Shown piece after piece: positions 23,183-33,393 of a stretch of DNA of 64,000 bases. Both the position numbers and the translations under genes were made by a program. The notes beneath the pieces are model-generated. The model was not told where the DNA came from. It worked only from the letters and a program-made list of their open reading frames with translations, and made no database searches. The stretch comes from Pseudothauera rhizosphaerae (GTDB lineage: Bacteria > Pseudomonadota > Gammaproteobacteria > Burkholderiales > Rhodocyclaceae), in the NCBI RefSeq assembly GCF_004801305.1, contig NZ_SSOD01000008.1, positions 1-64,000 of the forward strand. Reading direction: 5' to 3'. The number at the start of each line of letters is the position of its first letter. Positions within the stretch are counted from its first letter, which is position 1.

Positions 23183-23876
23183 GGCCGTGGTGAATCCGCA
23201 GACGAACGCGTCGGTGCTGGCCTGCGAGGGGCTGGTGAAGACCTTCCGCGAGGGCGCGGATGCGGTGGAAGTGCTGCGCGGCGTGGATTTCGCCGTGGCG
23301 CGCGGCGAGCGCATCGCCATCGTCGGCGCTTCGGGCTCGGGCAAGAGCACGCTGCTGCATCTGCTGGGCGGGCTGGACGTGCCCGGCGCCGGCACGGTGC
23401 GCCTGCAGGGGCGGGATTTCTCCCGCATGTCGGACGCCGAGCGCGGGCAGGCGCGCAATGCCGCGCTGGGTTTCGTGTACCAGTTCCACCACCTGCTGCC
23501 GGAGTTCTCCGCCCTGGAGAACGTGGCCATGCCCCTCTACATCCGCCGCATGGCGCGGGCGGAAGCGGACGCGCGCGCCGCGGCGATGCTGAAGGAAGTC
23601 GGCCTCGGCCACCGCCTCGACCACGCTCCGGGCGAACTGTCCGGCGGCGAGCGCCAGCGCGCGGCCATCGCCCGGGCGCTGGTCACCCAGCCCGCCTGCG
23701 TGCTGGCCGACGAGCCCACCGGCAACCTGGACCGGCGCACGGCGGAAACGGTGTTCGACCTGATGCTCTCCCTCAACGAGCGCCTGGCGACCAGCTTCGT
23801 CATCGTCACCCACGACGAGGCGCTGGCCGCGCGCGCCCAGCGCACGCTGCGGCTGCAGGACGGGCGCTTCGCCTGA
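23175..23876 (+). CDS. lolD: Lipoprotein-releasing ABC transporter ATPase LolD
   Basis: The 233-aa ATP-binding subunit energises lipoprotein release. Walker A is GASGSGKST, the Q-loop is in [17 protein letters not shown] (which carries the conserved LolD FxYQ.HHLLPEF pattern), the signature is [15 protein letters not shown] and Walker B is [11 protein letters not shown], followed by the switch His in VTHDEA. It overlaps lolC, so the two are translationally coupled. A GC-rich perfect palindrome (CCGCCGCGCGGCGG, 23878-23891) follows the stop directly but lacks a T-tract. Confidence 0.95.
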   Translation: MSEAVVNPQTNASVLACEGLVKTFREGADAVEVLRGVDFAVARGERIAIVGASGSGKSTLLHLLGGLDVPGAGTVRLQGRDFSRMSDAERGQARNAALGFVYQFHHLLPEFSALENVAMPLYIRRMARAEADARAAAMLKEVGLGHRLDHAPGELSGGERQRAAIARALVTQPACVLADEPTGNLDRRTAETVFDLMLSLNERLATSFVIVTHDEALAARAQRTLRLQDGRFA

Positions 23877-24066
23877 GCCGCCGCGCGGCGGTAGTACGCG
23901 TTACCCACAATGGGCATACGTGCCGCGGGTGCATTACGCTCCCGGCGGCGCGTGCGGCATATGGCCTAAAGAAATGCGCCGCGCGGCCGTTCAAGGCATA
24001 CCAACAAGAAATGTCCGCCCCTTGCCGCGGGGAGCGGACCGCTCCCCCCTTTGAGGAGAACCGACG

Positions 24067-26109
24067 ATGTCGTTCCTGTTTTCGCCCGCCATTGCCCTGC
24101 TCAACCGGCTGCGGTTCCGCTGGAAATTCCTGCTGCTGGGCATCGTTTCCGCGGCGACGATCGCCTACCTGCTGGCGGCGCTCGTCGTGTCGCTGCGTAC
24201 CGAAGTCGGCGTCGTGGACCGCGAACTCGACGGCCTCCATGCGGTGGGGCCCCTGCTCAAGGTGGTCGAGGCCGTGCAACTGCGCCGCGCATTGGCGGCC
24301 GGCGCGCTGGACAACGCCGACGACACCATGAAGGCGCGCCTGCCGGCGGCCACCCAGGCGCTGGACGAGGCCTGGGCCCAGGCTGAAAGCATGCTGGCCG
24401 GGCTGGAGCCGAGCTACGGCGGAGAAGGCACCCAGTGGCGCGCGCGCTGGACCGAGGCCGGCGAGATGTACCGCAGCCAGAAGGCGCGCAACATCAACGC
24501 CACGGTGCAGTGGGTGTTCGACGGCCATACGCTGATGATCAAGAACGTGGTGCTGGTGCTGCACGACCTGGCCGAGCGCACCGGCCTGGCATTCGATCCG
24601 CAGGCCAACACCGCCTTCCTGATCTCCCTGCTCACCGAGACCGTGCCGGACGCCACCGAGCGCATCGGGCGCCTGAACGGGCTCGGCTCGTCGGTGCTGG
24701 CGGAAAAATACCTCAACGGGCCGACGCGGCAGAACCTGACCCTGCAGATCGGCGAACTCGACCACTCCATGCTGGCCGCCGAGGAGATGCTGGAGCGGGC
24801 GGCGCTGGCCAATCCCGAGCGGCGCACGGAACTGGAGGACCTGCGCGTCGAGTTGGCGGTGGCGGTGGAATCGATCCGCGGCCGGGTCATCGACGACATC
24901 CTTTCCGAGTACTTCCAGCAGGAGCCCATCGCCTTCTTCGACGCAGCCTTCGCCGCGCTGAGGGTGGCGTTCGACAAGTCGTCGGCGGTCATCGTGCCGA
25001 CCGTCGAAACGCTGCTGCAGGAGCGCCGTGCCGGGCTGCTGCGGGCTTCGAATGCGGTGGTCGCCATTTCCGTCGTGGCCGTCCTGCTGCTGGGTTATTT
25101 CGTCGTGGCGCTGTTCCTGGCCGTCGAGCAGTCGGTGCATGAACTGGGCGCGGGCGCCGAGCGGCTCGGCCAGGGCGATCTGACCACGCGCATTGCCCTG
25201 AGCTCGAGCGACGAGCTCAGCATCGCGGCCGGGCGCTTCAACGCCATGGCGCAATCCATTGCCGAGGTCATGCAGCGCGTGCAGCGCAGTGCGGACGAGG
25301 TGAGCCACGCCGCCGCGTCGATGGCGTCGTCGTCCACCCAGGTGAGCCGCAGCTCCGCCCACCAGAGCGAGGCCGCCTCCAGCATGGCCGCCGCGGTGGA
25401 GGAGATGACCGTGGGCATCGACGAGATCGGCCGCCACGCCAGCGAGGCCGAGGCCATCTCCAGCCGTTCCGGCGAAATCTCCGAGAGCGGTGCGCAGGTG
25501 GTGCAGCAGACCGCGGCCGAGATGGAGTTGATCGCGCGCGAGGTGGATGCCACCGCGGGCACCATCGAGGCCCTGGGCAAGACGTCCGAAGAGATCAGCA
25601 GCATCGTCAACGTGATCCGCGAGATCGCCGACCAGACCAATCTGCTGGCGCTCAACGCGGCCATCGAGGCCGCCCGTGCCGGTGAGACCGGGCGCGGCTT
25701 CGCGGTGGTGGCCGACGAGGTGAGGAAGCTCGCCGAGCGTACCAGCGGCGCCACGCAGGAAATCTCCACCATGGTGCAGGCCATTCAGAGCGGTACCGGC
25801 GAGGCGGTGCAGTCCATGAACCGCGGCGTCAAGCGCGTGCGCGACGGCGTGGAATTGACCCGGCGCGCGGGCTCGGCGATGGACGAGATCCGCAGCGGCG
25901 CGCAGACCGTGGTGCAGTCGGTCAGCGACATCTCCATGGCGCTCCGGGAACAGAGCGCGGCCAGCAACGACATCGCGCGCAACGTGGAGCAGATCGCCCA
26001 GATGGCCGAGGAGAACAACGCCGCGGTGGGCGAGGCGGCCAGCACCGCAGCCCATCTGGAACAACTGGCCGGGACGCTGCGCGAGGAAATCGGGCATTTC
26101 CGCCTGTAG
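24067..26109 (+). CDS. Methyl-accepting chemotaxis protein
   Basis: The 680-aa transmembrane receptor would control CheA. There is a first membrane helix at about 20-43 ([24 protein letters not shown]), a long periplasmic sensor of about 290 residues predicted helical (probably a four-helix-bundle or PilJ-like type), a second helix at about 325-352 ([22 protein letters not shown]), a HAMP domain (about 353-405) and a cytoplasmic signalling domain. The highly conserved hairpin tip is intact ([20 protein letters not shown]). No C-terminal CheR/CheB tether is present. A strong GAGGAG ribosome-binding site precedes the ATG. The ligand is unknown; the next gene is a sucrose phosphorylase 15 bases downstream. 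Confidence 0.93.
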   Translation: MSFLFSPAIALLNRLRFRWKFLLLGIVSAATIAYLLAALVVSLRTEVGVVDRELDGLHAVGPLLKVVEAVQLRRALAAGALDNADDTMKARLPAATQALDEAWAQAESMLAGLEPSYGGEGTQWRARWTEAGEMYRSQKARNINATVQWVFDGHTLMIKNVVLVLHDLAERTGLAFDPQANTAFLISLLTETVPDATERIGRLNGLGSSVLAEKYLNGPTRQNLTLQIGELDHSMLAAEEMLERAALANPERRTELEDLRVELAVAVESIRGRVIDDILSEYFQQEPIAFFDAAFAALRVAFDKSSAVIVPTVETLLQERRAGLLRASNAVVAISVVAVLLLGYFVVALFLAVEQSVHELGAGAERLGQGDLTTRIALSSSDELSIAAGRFNAMAQSIAEVMQRVQRSADEVSHAAASMASSSTQVSRSSAHQSEAASSMAAAVEEMTVGIDEIGRHASEAEAISSRSGEISESGAQVVQQTAAEMELIAREVDATAGTIEALGKTSEEISSIVNVIREIADQTNLLALNAAIEAARAGETGRGFAVVADEVRKLAERTSGATQEISTMVQAIQSGTGEAVQSMNRGVKRVRDGVELTRRAGSAMDEIRSGAQTVVQSVSDISMALREQSAASNDIARNVEQIAQMAEENNAAVGEAASTAAHLEQLAGTLREEIGHFRL

Positions 26110-26124
26110 CGGAGAGATGGCCCC

Positions 26125-27564
26125 ATGCCGCTCTCCAACCGGGTTCAACTCATTGTCTATCCGGACCGTATCGGGAATGGATTGGCGGATCTCGCCGATT
26201 TCGTCGAGCGGCGGCTGGGGGCGGCGGTGGGCGGCCTGCACCTGCTGCCGCCTTTTCCGTCGAACGCGGACGGGGGGTTTTCGCCGCTGACCCACCACGA
26301 CATCGACCCGGCCTACGGCGGCTGGGCGGACGTGGAGCGCCTGTCCGCGCGCTACGACCTGTGCCTGGACCTGGTGCTCAACCACATTGCCGACGAATCC
26401 CCCGAGTTCCAGGACTACCTGCGGCACGGCAAGGCGTCGGCCCATGCCGGCCTCTTCGTGGATGTGGATGCGCTGGGCGAGATCGGCCCGGACGACCTCG
26501 CCAGGATCCACATCCGCAGGGAGAAGGAACCCTTCCGCGAAGTCGTCTTCGCCGACGGCACGCGCGGGCGGGTGTGGTGCACCTTCACCGAGCGCCAGAT
26601 CGACCTGGACTACGGGGCGCCTCAGACTTACCGGCTGATGGCCGGAAACATCGCCGCGCTGGCTGCCCATGGGGTCAGGCTGCTGCGCCTCGATGCCTTC
26701 GGCTACACCACCAAGAAGATCGGCACCAGTTGCTTCCTGGTGGAACCCGACGTGTGGGCGATACTGGACTGGTTCCGCGGTACCGCCGCCGCCCACGGCG
26801 TGGAACTGCTGCCCGAGGTGCACGACCATCCGAGCTGGCAGCACGCCATCGCCCAGCGCGGCATGTGGTCCTACGGCTTTGCGCTGCCGCCGCTGGTGCT
26901 GTATTCGCTGCTCGACGCGAACAGCCATTACCTCAAGGCCTGGCTGCGCATGTGTCCCCACAATCAGGTCACCGTGCTCGATACCCACGACGGCATCTGC
27001 ATCCCGGACGTGGAGGACATCCTGCCGCGCTACCACATCGAAGCCCTGATCCGGAACGTTTCCGAACGCAGCGCCGACCCCATCCTGCGCCGCTCGGCGG
27101 CCAACGTGCATAGCGTGGGGGCCATTTACCAGCTCACCTGTACCTTCTTCGACGCCCTGCAGCGCAACGAGGATGCCTACATCTGCGCACGGGCGCTGCA
27201 GTTCTTCGCGCCCGGAATCCCGCAGGTGTATTATGTCGGGCTGCTCGCCGGCGGCAACGACGGGGAACTGATGCGGCAGACCGGCGAGGCGCGCGACATC
27301 AACCGGCATTTCTACAGCGTGGCAGAGGCGGAAGCGGCGCTCGCCGCGCCGGTGGCGCAGCGCCTGCTGCGCCTGATGGAACTGCGCTCCACCCATCCGG
27401 CCTTCGGCGGCGCGTTCGAACTGGAATACTCCAACGATTCCAGCGTCGCCATGGGCTGGCACAAGGGCGAACATCACTGCCACCTGTTCGTGGACCTCAA
27501 CTTCCGCACCGCCACCATCACCTGTACCGAAGCGGACGGGGGCCGACTCAGCTACCGCTGTTGA
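26125..27564 (+). CDS. Sucrose phosphorylase (GH13 family)
   Basis: The 479-aa enzyme would convert sucrose and phosphate to glucose 1-phosphate and fructose. The four GH13 regions are visible: LDLVLNHI, RLLRLDAFGYTTKK with the nucleophile Asp at about 189, LLPEVHDH with the acid/base Glu at about 231, and VLDTHDGI with the transition-state Asp. The AFGYTTKK segment and length are those of GH13_18 sucrose phosphorylase rather than an amylase. Cytoplasmic, no signal peptide. No sucrose transporter or fructokinase gene adjoins it; the start is 15 bases after a chemoreceptor gene. Related enzymes accept glucosylglycerate or sucrose 6-phosphate, so substrate is inferred. Confidence 0.88.
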   Translation: MPLSNRVQLIVYPDRIGNGLADLADFVERRLGAAVGGLHLLPPFPSNADGGFSPLTHHDIDPAYGGWADVERLSARYDLCLDLVLNHIADESPEFQDYLRHGKASAHAGLFVDVDALGEIGPDDLARIHIRREKEPFREVVFADGTRGRVWCTFTERQIDLDYGAPQTYRLMAGNIAALAAHGVRLLRLDAFGYTTKKIGTSCFLVEPDVWAILDWFRGTAAAHGVELLPEVHDHPSWQHAIAQRGMWSYGFALPPLVLYSLLDANSHYLKAWLRMCPHNQVTVLDTHDGICIPDVEDILPRYHIEALIRNVSERSADPILRRSAANVHSVGAIYQLTCTFFDALQRNEDAYICARALQFFAPGIPQVYYVGLLAGGNDGELMRQTGEARDINRHFYSVAEAEAALAAPVAQRLLRLMELRSTHPAFGGAFELEYSNDSSVAMGWHKGEHHCHLFVDLNFRTATITCTEADGGRLSYRC

Positions 27565-27623
27565 GCGGCCGGACTGCGCCGCCACTTGCCGTCGGCATGC
27601 CGTTCGTCCGATGATGATCGGGT

Positions 27624-29963
27624 ATGCGTGCCGCAATCGCGATGTTCGCGCTGGGGGTGTGGGCCTTCCAGCAACTGCCCACGCTGCCATCCGTGACGTG
27701 GCTGGCGGGCGGCAGCGTGGCGTTGACCGCGGCTGCCTGCGCCGCCGTGTGCCTGTGCCGGCGTTCCGATGCGCGCGCCGGCTTCCTGTTGGTCTGCCTG
27801 TCGGCGGCCATGGCCGGGGTCCTGTGGGCCGGCTGGCGGGCCGAGTGGCGCCTGGCGGACGAACTGCCCATGCAGTTCGAAGGCCGCGACGTGGCGCTGA
27901 CCGGCGTGATCGCCGGGCTGCCGCGCCGGCTCGACGACGGGGTGCGCTTCGTGTTCCAGGTCGAGGAGGCCGCAGTCCCGGTGCCGCGCCGGCTGCAATT
28001 GTCCTGGTACGGCCCCCGGGGCACGGACGTGGCGCCGCCCGTGCCCCGGGTGGGCGAACGCTGGCAACTGACCGTGCGCCTGAAGCGCCCCCACGGCTTC
28101 GTCAATCCCCACGGTTTCGACTACGAAGCCTGGCTGCTGATGCGCGGGCTGCGGGCCACCGGCTACGTGCGCGCGGCGGCGGACAACCGGCGTCTCGCCG
28201 AATGGGCGGGCGGGCCGCTGGCTGCGGTGCATCGCGCCCGCGCGGCCATCGGCGAGCGCTTTGCGGCGGTGCTGGGCGACGCACCGCAGGCGGGCATCGT
28301 CACCGCGCTGGTGACCGGCGAGCAGCACGCCATCACGCCCGTCCAGTGGGAGGTCTTCCGCCGCACGGGCGTGACCCATTTGATGGTCATCTCCGGCGGA
28401 CACGTGTCGCTGGTGGCGCTGCTGGTGGGCGGACTCGCCGCGCTGGCCTGGCGCCGCATCCCCGCGCTGGCGCTGCGCCTGCCGGCGCGCCGCGCGGCGG
28501 CGCTGGCCGGCCTGCTGGCGGCGGCCGGCTACGCGCTGCTGGCGGGCATGGAAATTCCGGTGCAGCGCGCGCTGATCATGCTCGCCGTGGTGGCGCTGGC
28601 CTTGCTGACCGGGCGCGAGGCGGCGGCCAGCCGGGTGCTGGCGCTGGCCCTGCTGGCGGTGCTGGTGGCCGATCCGTGGGTGGTGCTGGCGGCGGGGTTC
28701 TGGCTCTCCTTCGCCGCGGTGGGGGTCATCGTGCTGGTGCTCGGCGGGCGGCTGGCCATCCCGTCCGCCTGGCGCGCCGCGGTCCGCGTGCAACTGGCGA
28801 TCACGCTGGCGCTGGTGCCCGCGCTGCTGTTGCTGTTCCAGTCCTTCTCGCTGCTGTCGCCGCTCGCCAATGCGCTGGCGATCCCGCTGGTGAGCTTCGT
28901 CCTCACGCCGCTGGCCCTGGCTGCGGCGCTGCTGCCGGTGGACGCGCTGCTGCATCTGGCGGCGTGGTTCGCCGGCTGGCTGCTGGTGGGGCTGGAGTGG
29001 CTGGCGTCCTCGCCGCTCACGGTGTGGCGTCAGGCCGCGCCGCCCGGCTGGCTGGTGGCGGCAGGTGCGGCCGCGGTGGGCTGGCTGCTGCTGCCACGCG
29101 GCACGCCCGCCCGCGGGGCGGCGTTGCTGGCGCTGGTGCCGCTGCTGGGCTGGAGCCCGCCGCGCCCGGCCCCCGGCGGTTTCGTCGCCACGGTGCTGGA
29201 CGTGGGGCAGGGCCAGGCCATCCACGTGCAGACCGCCGGCCGCGATCTGCTGCTGGATGCCGGGCCGCCCTACGGGCCGGCGGCCGATGCCGGCGAGCGG
29301 GTGGTGCTGCCCTATCTGCTGGCGAGCGGCGTGGGGCGGCTGGACCGGCTGGTGGTGTCCCACGGCGACTCAGACCACGCGGGCGGCGCGGCAAGCGTGC
29401 TGGCGGGGATCGAAGTGGCCGCGCTGGCCGGCAGCCTCGCGCCCGGGCATGGACTGCCGGAGCGGGCCGGGCGGGCGCTGCATGCCTGCCGCGCCGGCGA
29501 GCACTGGGAGTGGGACGGCGTGCGCTTCGAGGTGCTGCACCCGGCCGCGGACGGCGCCCGGCTGCGCAAGGAGAACGACAATGCCTGCGTGCTGCGCATC
29601 GCCGCGGCGGGCGGCGCCGTGCTGGTGGCGAGCGACGTCGAACGCGTCGCCGAGCAGGCCCTGCTGGCACGGGCGGGGGAGGGGCTGGCGAGCCACGTGA
29701 TCGTGGCGCCGCACCACGGCAGCCGCACGTCCTCGACGCCGGCGCTCGTCGCCGCGGTCCGGCCCCAGGCGGTGGTGTATTCGGTGGGCTACCGCAATGC
29801 CTTCGGGCATCCCCACGCCGACGTATGGGCGCGCTGGGCGGCGGCCGGCGCGCAGGCCTGGCGCACCGACAGCCAGGGCGCGATCCGCGTGGCGGTGGGC
29901 GTGGACGGCGTGTCCATCACGGCCGAGCGCGAACGGCGGCCGCGCTACTGGCATGGACGCTGA
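27624..29963 (+). CDS. comEC: ComEC/Rec2 DNA-uptake channel protein
   Basis: The 779-aa inner-membrane protein carries single-stranded DNA into the cytoplasm during natural transformation. The N-terminal region has membrane segments and the DUF4131 OB-like domain (about 25-170); the Competence domain follows with the motif GVTHLMVISGGHVSL (about 250-264) and some eight helices; the C-terminal part (about 520-779) is a metallo-beta-lactamase-like domain with VLDVGQGQA, SHGDSDHAGG and PHHGSRTSS. All three parts are intact. The integron and IS nearby make competence biologically relevant. Confidence 0.95.
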   Translation: MRAAIAMFALGVWAFQQLPTLPSVTWLAGGSVALTAAACAAVCLCRRSDARAGFLLVCLSAAMAGVLWAGWRAEWRLADELPMQFEGRDVALTGVIAGLPRRLDDGVRFVFQVEEAAVPVPRRLQLSWYGPRGTDVAPPVPRVGERWQLTVRLKRPHGFVNPHGFDYEAWLLMRGLRATGYVRAAADNRRLAEWAGGPLAAVHRARAAIGERFAAVLGDAPQAGIVTALVTGEQHAITPVQWEVFRRTGVTHLMVISGGHVSLVALLVGGLAALAWRRIPALALRLPARRAAALAGLLAAAGYALLAGMEIPVQRALIMLAVVALALLTGREAAASRVLALALLAVLVADPWVVLAAGFWLSFAAVGVIVLVLGGRLAIPSAWRAAVRVQLAITLALVPALLLLFQSFSLLSPLANALAIPLVSFVLTPLALAAALLPVDALLHLAAWFAGWLLVGLEWLASSPLTVWRQAAPPGWLVAAGAAAVGWLLLPRGTPARGAALLALVPLLGWSPPRPAPGGFVATVLDVGQGQAIHVQTAGRDLLLDAGPPYGPAADAGERVVLPYLLASGVGRLDRLVVSHGDSDHAGGAASVLAGIEVAALAGSLAPGHGLPERAGRALHACRAGEHWEWDGVRFEVLHPAADGARLRKENDNACVLRIAAAGGAVLVASDVERVAEQALLARAGEGLASHVIVAPHHGSRTSSTPALVAAVRPQAVVYSVGYRNAFGHPHADVWARWAAAGAQAWRTDSQGAIRVAVGVDGVSITAERERRPRYWHGR

Positions 29964-29996
29964 TAGACTCCGGGGGTCGTCATCCACGCCAAGAAC

Positions 29997-30923
29997 ATGA
30001 AAGTGCTGGACGCCCTCCGCGAATTCTTCCGGCCCGAGCGCCGGCCCGCCCGTCCCTGGCATGGCCTGCGCGAGCGCTCGGTGCAATGCATCGGCCCCCA
30101 CGGCCTGCACCGCATGGCCTACACGGAGTGGGGCGACCCCCACAATCCGCGCGTGCTGGTCTGCGCCCACGGGCTCACGCGCAACGGGCGCGACTTCGAT
30201 TTCCTCGCCCAGGCCCTGGCCGACGACTACCGCGTGGTGTGCCCGGACGTGCCCGGGCGCGGGCGCAGCGACTGGCTGGGGGTCAAGGCCGATTACGGCT
30301 TTCCCCTCTACGTGGCGGACATGATCACGCTGCTCGCCCGCCTCGACGTGGAGACCGTGCACTGGGTGGGCACCTCCATGGGCGGCATCATCGGCATGCT
30401 GCTCGCCAGCCAGCCGCACACGCCCATCACCCGGCTGGTGCTCAACGACGTGGGGCCGGTGATCACCGCAGCCTCCCTGCAGCGCATCGGCCAGTACGTC
30501 GGCACCGCGCCGGTCTTCGCCGGCATGGCAGAGGCCGAGGCCTACGTTCGTGCGGTCAGCGCGCCCTTCGGTGCGCTTACCGACGCCCAGTGGCACCACC
30601 TGACGGCGCATTCGGTGCGGCCGGTGGAGGGCGGCTTCTCGATGATCTACGATCCGGGCATCGGCGACGCCTTCCGCACCACCCCGCTGGTGGCGGACGT
30701 GGACCTGTGGCAGGTGTACGACGGCATCCGCTGCCCCACGCTGGCCATCCGCGGCGCTGAATCGGATCTGCTCGAACGCAGCGCCCACCAGGCCATGGGT
30801 GAGCGCGGCCCGCGCGCGCGCCTGGTGGAGATCGAGGGCGTGGGCCACGCGCCGACGCTGATGGACGAGGCGCAGATCGGCGTGGTGCGAGACTTTCTGC
30901 TGGAAGGGAGGGGGACACGATGA
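29997..30923 (+). CDS. Alpha/beta-fold hydrolase, 308 aa
   Basis: The nucleophile elbow GTSMGG (Ser at about 126), the oxyanion HG in VCAHGLTRNG and a C-terminal catalytic His in EGVGHAPTL are visible; Asp is probably in RGAESDLL. No signal peptide. It follows comEC by 33 bases and overlaps the next hydrolase gene by four bases (ATGA), indicating coupled translation. The substrate is unknown; esterases or C-C hydrolases of this type are common in aromatic-degrading betaproteobacteria. Confidence 0.85.
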   Translation: MKVLDALREFFRPERRPARPWHGLRERSVQCIGPHGLHRMAYTEWGDPHNPRVLVCAHGLTRNGRDFDFLAQALADDYRVVCPDVPGRGRSDWLGVKADYGFPLYVADMITLLARLDVETVHWVGTSMGGIIGMLLASQPHTPITRLVLNDVGPVITAASLQRIGQYVGTAPVFAGMAEAEAYVRAVSAPFGALTDAQWHHLTAHSVRPVEGGFSMIYDPGIGDAFRTTPLVADVDLWQVYDGIRCPTLAIRGAESDLLERSAHQAMGERGPRARLVEIEGVGHAPTLMDEAQIGVVRDFLLEGRGTR

Positions 30924-31744
30924 CCCGTCCGGAATTGCCGCCCGCGGCCGGTCTGCCGCTGCCCCACCCGACGCGTTTCGTCGATGCCGGCGGCCATCGC
31001 CTGGAAACCTGCTGGATTCCGGGGCTGCGTCCCGGCGCGCCGGCGCTGGTGTTCCTCCACCAGGGGCTGGGCTGCGCCGACATGTGGCGCGATTTCCCCG
31101 CCCAGGTGGTGGCGGCCACCGGCTGTCCGGCGCTGGTGTATTCGCGCTACGGCTACGGGCGCTCGGAGCCGCGCAGCACGCCGCGCGGGGTCGATTACCT
31201 GCACGTGGAGGCGCTGGAAGTCCTGCCGGCGCTGCTCGATGCGCTGGACATCCACGATCCCGTGCTGGTGGGCCATTCCGACGGCGGCTCGATCGCGCTG
31301 CTGCACGCCGCCGAGGCGCGCCGCCGGGTGCGCGGGCTGGTGGTCATGGCGCCCCACGAGTTCGTCGAGGAACTCACCCTGGCGGGCATCCGCGACGCGC
31401 GCCAGGCCTGGTTCGACGACCCCAAGCTGCGCGAGCGCCTGGCCCGCTACCATCCGGACGCCAAGGACGTGTTCTTCACCTGGAACGACACCTGGCTGCT
31501 GCCGGAATTCCGCGCCTGGAACATCGAGGCCTGCCTGGACCGCATCGCCTGCCCGGTGCTGGCGATCCAGGGCGAGGACGACGAGTACGGCACCCTGCGC
31601 CAGATCCAGGTGATCGCCGAGCACGTGGCCGACACCGAGTTGCTGGCGCTGGCCGACTGCCGCCATTCCCCGCACCGGGATCAGCCCGAGGCCGTGGTCG
31701 AGGCGATCGCGCGCTTCGTGGCGCGGCTCGCACCGGGCGGCTGA
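30920..31744 (+). CDS. Alpha/beta-fold hydrolase, 274 aa
   Basis: The protein has the nucleophile motif GHSDGGS (about residues 114-120), an HQG oxyanion segment (VFLHQGLGCADMW), an acidic residue in IQGEDDEYG and a C-terminal His in CRHSPHRDQPE. The order fits a non-heme hydrolase or esterase. It starts within the stop region of the upstream hydrolase and converges with msrB, whose stop codon begins on the next base, so the two transcription units meet tail to tail with no spacer. Confidence 0.85.
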   Translation: MTRPELPPAAGLPLPHPTRFVDAGGHRLETCWIPGLRPGAPALVFLHQGLGCADMWRDFPAQVVAATGCPALVYSRYGYGRSEPRSTPRGVDYLHVEALEVLPALLDALDIHDPVLVGHSDGGSIALLHAAEARRRVRGLVVMAPHEFVEELTLAGIRDARQAWFDDPKLRERLARYHPDAKDVFFTWNDTWLLPEFRAWNIEACLDRIACPVLAIQGEDDEYGTLRQIQVIAEHVADTELLALADCRHSPHRDQPEAVVEAIARFVARLAPGG

Positions 31745-32158
31745 TCAGCCGCTTTCCTTCCCGTCGTCCGGTTCGAGGCGGATCGACACCGAGTTGATGC
31801 AGTAGCGCAGCCCGGTGGGCTGCGGGCCATCGTCGAAGACGTGGCCCAGGTGTGCCCCGCACTGCTGGCACAGCACCTCGGTGCGGTGCATGAAGTGGCT
31901 GTCGTCCTCGGCCGACTCGATGTTGCCCGGTTCGGCCGCGGTCCAGAAGCTGGGCCAGCCGCAGCCGGCGTCGAACTTGTGCTCGGAGCGGAACAGCGGC
32001 GCGCCGCAGCAGGCACAGGCATAGGTGCCGTCGTCCCAGCGGTTCCAGTATTCGCCGCTGAAGGGCCGCTCGGTGCCCTTTTCGCGGGTGACGTGGTACT
32101 GCTCGGGCGTGAGGTGCTCGCGCCATTCGGCGTCCGGTTTTTCCACCTTGCGGGACAT
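31745..32158 (-). CDS. msrB: Peptide methionine-(R)-S-oxide reductase MsrB
   Basis: The 137-aa cytoplasmic enzyme repairs methionine-R-sulfoxide. Start is ATG 32158 (MSRKVEKPDAEW). Both structural zinc CxxC pairs are visible (CACCG and CQQCG), as is the catalytic cysteine in LRYCINSVSIR with its GxxGWPSF partner motif (DAGCGWPSFW). The opening EWREHLTPEQYHVTREKGTERPF is typical. It precedes no operon partner directly; the DUF2863 gene lies 40 bases upstream on the same strand, so they may share a transcript. Confidence 0.95.
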   Translation of the reverse strand: MSRKVEKPDAEWREHLTPEQYHVTREKGTERPFSGEYWNRWDDGTYACACCGAPLFRSEHKFDAGCGWPSFWTAAEPGNIESAEDDSHFMHRTEVLCQQCGAHLGHVFDDGPQPTGLRYCINSVSIRLEPDDGKESG

Positions 32159-32198
32159 GGCGGATTTCCTCCTGGGTGGTGCCGTGCGCGCCGCGCCC

Positions 32199-33368
32199 TC
32201 AGTGCAGGTGGCGCGGCACGTGCTCGGCCTGTTCCTCCGGCATCTCCGCATGCACGACCTCGCCGTCGGGCGAGGGGTACATGGGCACGCCGCAGTCGTC
32301 GCAGTATTCGAGCGGGAAACGGTGCTCCAGGTTCACGATGTCGGTGACGCCGCATTCGCGCAGCACGGCCTCGATCTCGGCGACGCAGTCGGAATTCTCG
32401 TCCTCGGGCCCGAGCAGCGGCCACACCACGCCGTGCACCACACGGTCGCTGCCCTGCACGGTGAAGCCGATGCGGTATTCCTCCAGGTCGCGGTCGTAGA
32501 AGGGCGCGACCACCGCCCGCAGGCGCACCGCCGGGGTGTCCAGCGCGGTGCCGAGGAAGGCTACCGAGGCGCGCACGGCGTAGGGACGGCTGGCGCGGTC
32601 GGCCTGGCGGCTGGCGGCGAAGTAGGCCTCCGGCAGCACCACTTCCAGGGCGCAGCCGGGCAGCAGCGGGGCGAGGCAGGCGCCGCCCTGGGCGCGCCAC
32701 TGGGTGAGCGACTGTTCGCGCGTGCCGTCCGGTTCCTGCCAGCGGAACAGCGCCTTTCCGCGCGGCACGGCGATGGCGCCGAGGAGATAACGGGTGTCGG
32801 ACAGGAAGTGCGCGGTCTCCGGCATGCCCTCGGTGTCGATGGACAGGTCCTTGCCGGCCAGCGCGGCGCGGCCCAGGTCGGCGGCGAAGCGCGCGGTGGC
32901 GCAATAACCCTGCGGCAACTGGTCGGGGCTGAACAGGAAGTCCGCCAGCCCGAGCTTGACGCCCTCGGCCAGCACGTGCGCCTGCAGGTGCACGCGCAGG
33001 TTGGCGAGTACGGCCTGGGAAATGGGGGTCGCCGGAATCTGGTAGCGCGACCAGGCCAGCACGGGGGCCGCGACGAGCAGGATGTCGTGTTGCGGCGAGG
33101 TCGCAGCGGCCGTTTCGGCGCGGGATTCCACGTAGTCGGCGAGTTCGTCGTAGGCGCGCAGATCGATGCCGTAGAGGTGGTCGAGGGCGTCGTTGAGGGT
33201 GTCCTCGTCGCCTTCCTCGAGCAGCGTGTCGATGGCTTCGGCGAGCAGGTTTTCCCAGTAGCGGTCTTCGGCGCGGCAGCCGGACTGGGCGAGCCCGGTG
33301 GCCAGCCAGACCAGCCGTTCGGCCGTACGGGCAAGGCCGCCGCGGCGCTTGGTGCGCGTTCTTTTCAT
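32199..33368 (-). CDS. DUF2863 family protein, 389 aa
   Basis: A soluble protein of the DUF2863 type, seen mainly in betaproteobacteria. The N-terminus is basic (MKRTRTKRRGG). A helical part contains YWENLLAEAIDTLLEEG. The C-terminus carries EYCDDCGVPMYPSPDGEVVHAEMPE, whose CxxC and His suggest a metal-binding end. The function of the family is unknown. It lies between ppsR and msrB on the same strand, with 25-40 base gaps, suggesting one transcript. Confidence 0.8.
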   Translation of the reverse strand: MKRTRTKRRGGLARTAERLVWLATGLAQSGCRAEDRYWENLLAEAIDTLLEEGDEDTLNDALDHLYGIDLRAYDELADYVESRAETAAATSPQHDILLVAAPVLAWSRYQIPATPISQAVLANLRVHLQAHVLAEGVKLGLADFLFSPDQLPQGYCATARFAADLGRAALAGKDLSIDTEGMPETAHFLSDTRYLLGAIAVPRGKALFRWQEPDGTREQSLTQWRAQGGACLAPLLPGCALEVVLPEAYFAASRQADRASRPYAVRASVAFLGTALDTPAVRLRAVVAPFYDRDLEEYRIGFTVQGSDRVVHGVVWPLLGPEDENSDCVAEIEAVLRECGVTDIVNLEHRFPLEYCDDCGVPMYPSPDGEVVHAEMPEEQAEHVPRHLH

Positions 33369-33393
33369 TGTCGATGTGTTCCGTGTGGGTGTT

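Noticed and set aside
23877-24066. Terminator after lolD
   Set aside because: A GC-rich palindrome is present but without a T-tract; not enough for an intrinsic terminator call. The remaining bases show only the ribosome-binding site of the chemoreceptor gene.
23806-27690. 1294-aa open frame on the minus strand
   Set aside because: It spans the chemoreceptor and sucrose phosphorylase genes in antisense and crosses their boundaries; a compositional artefact.
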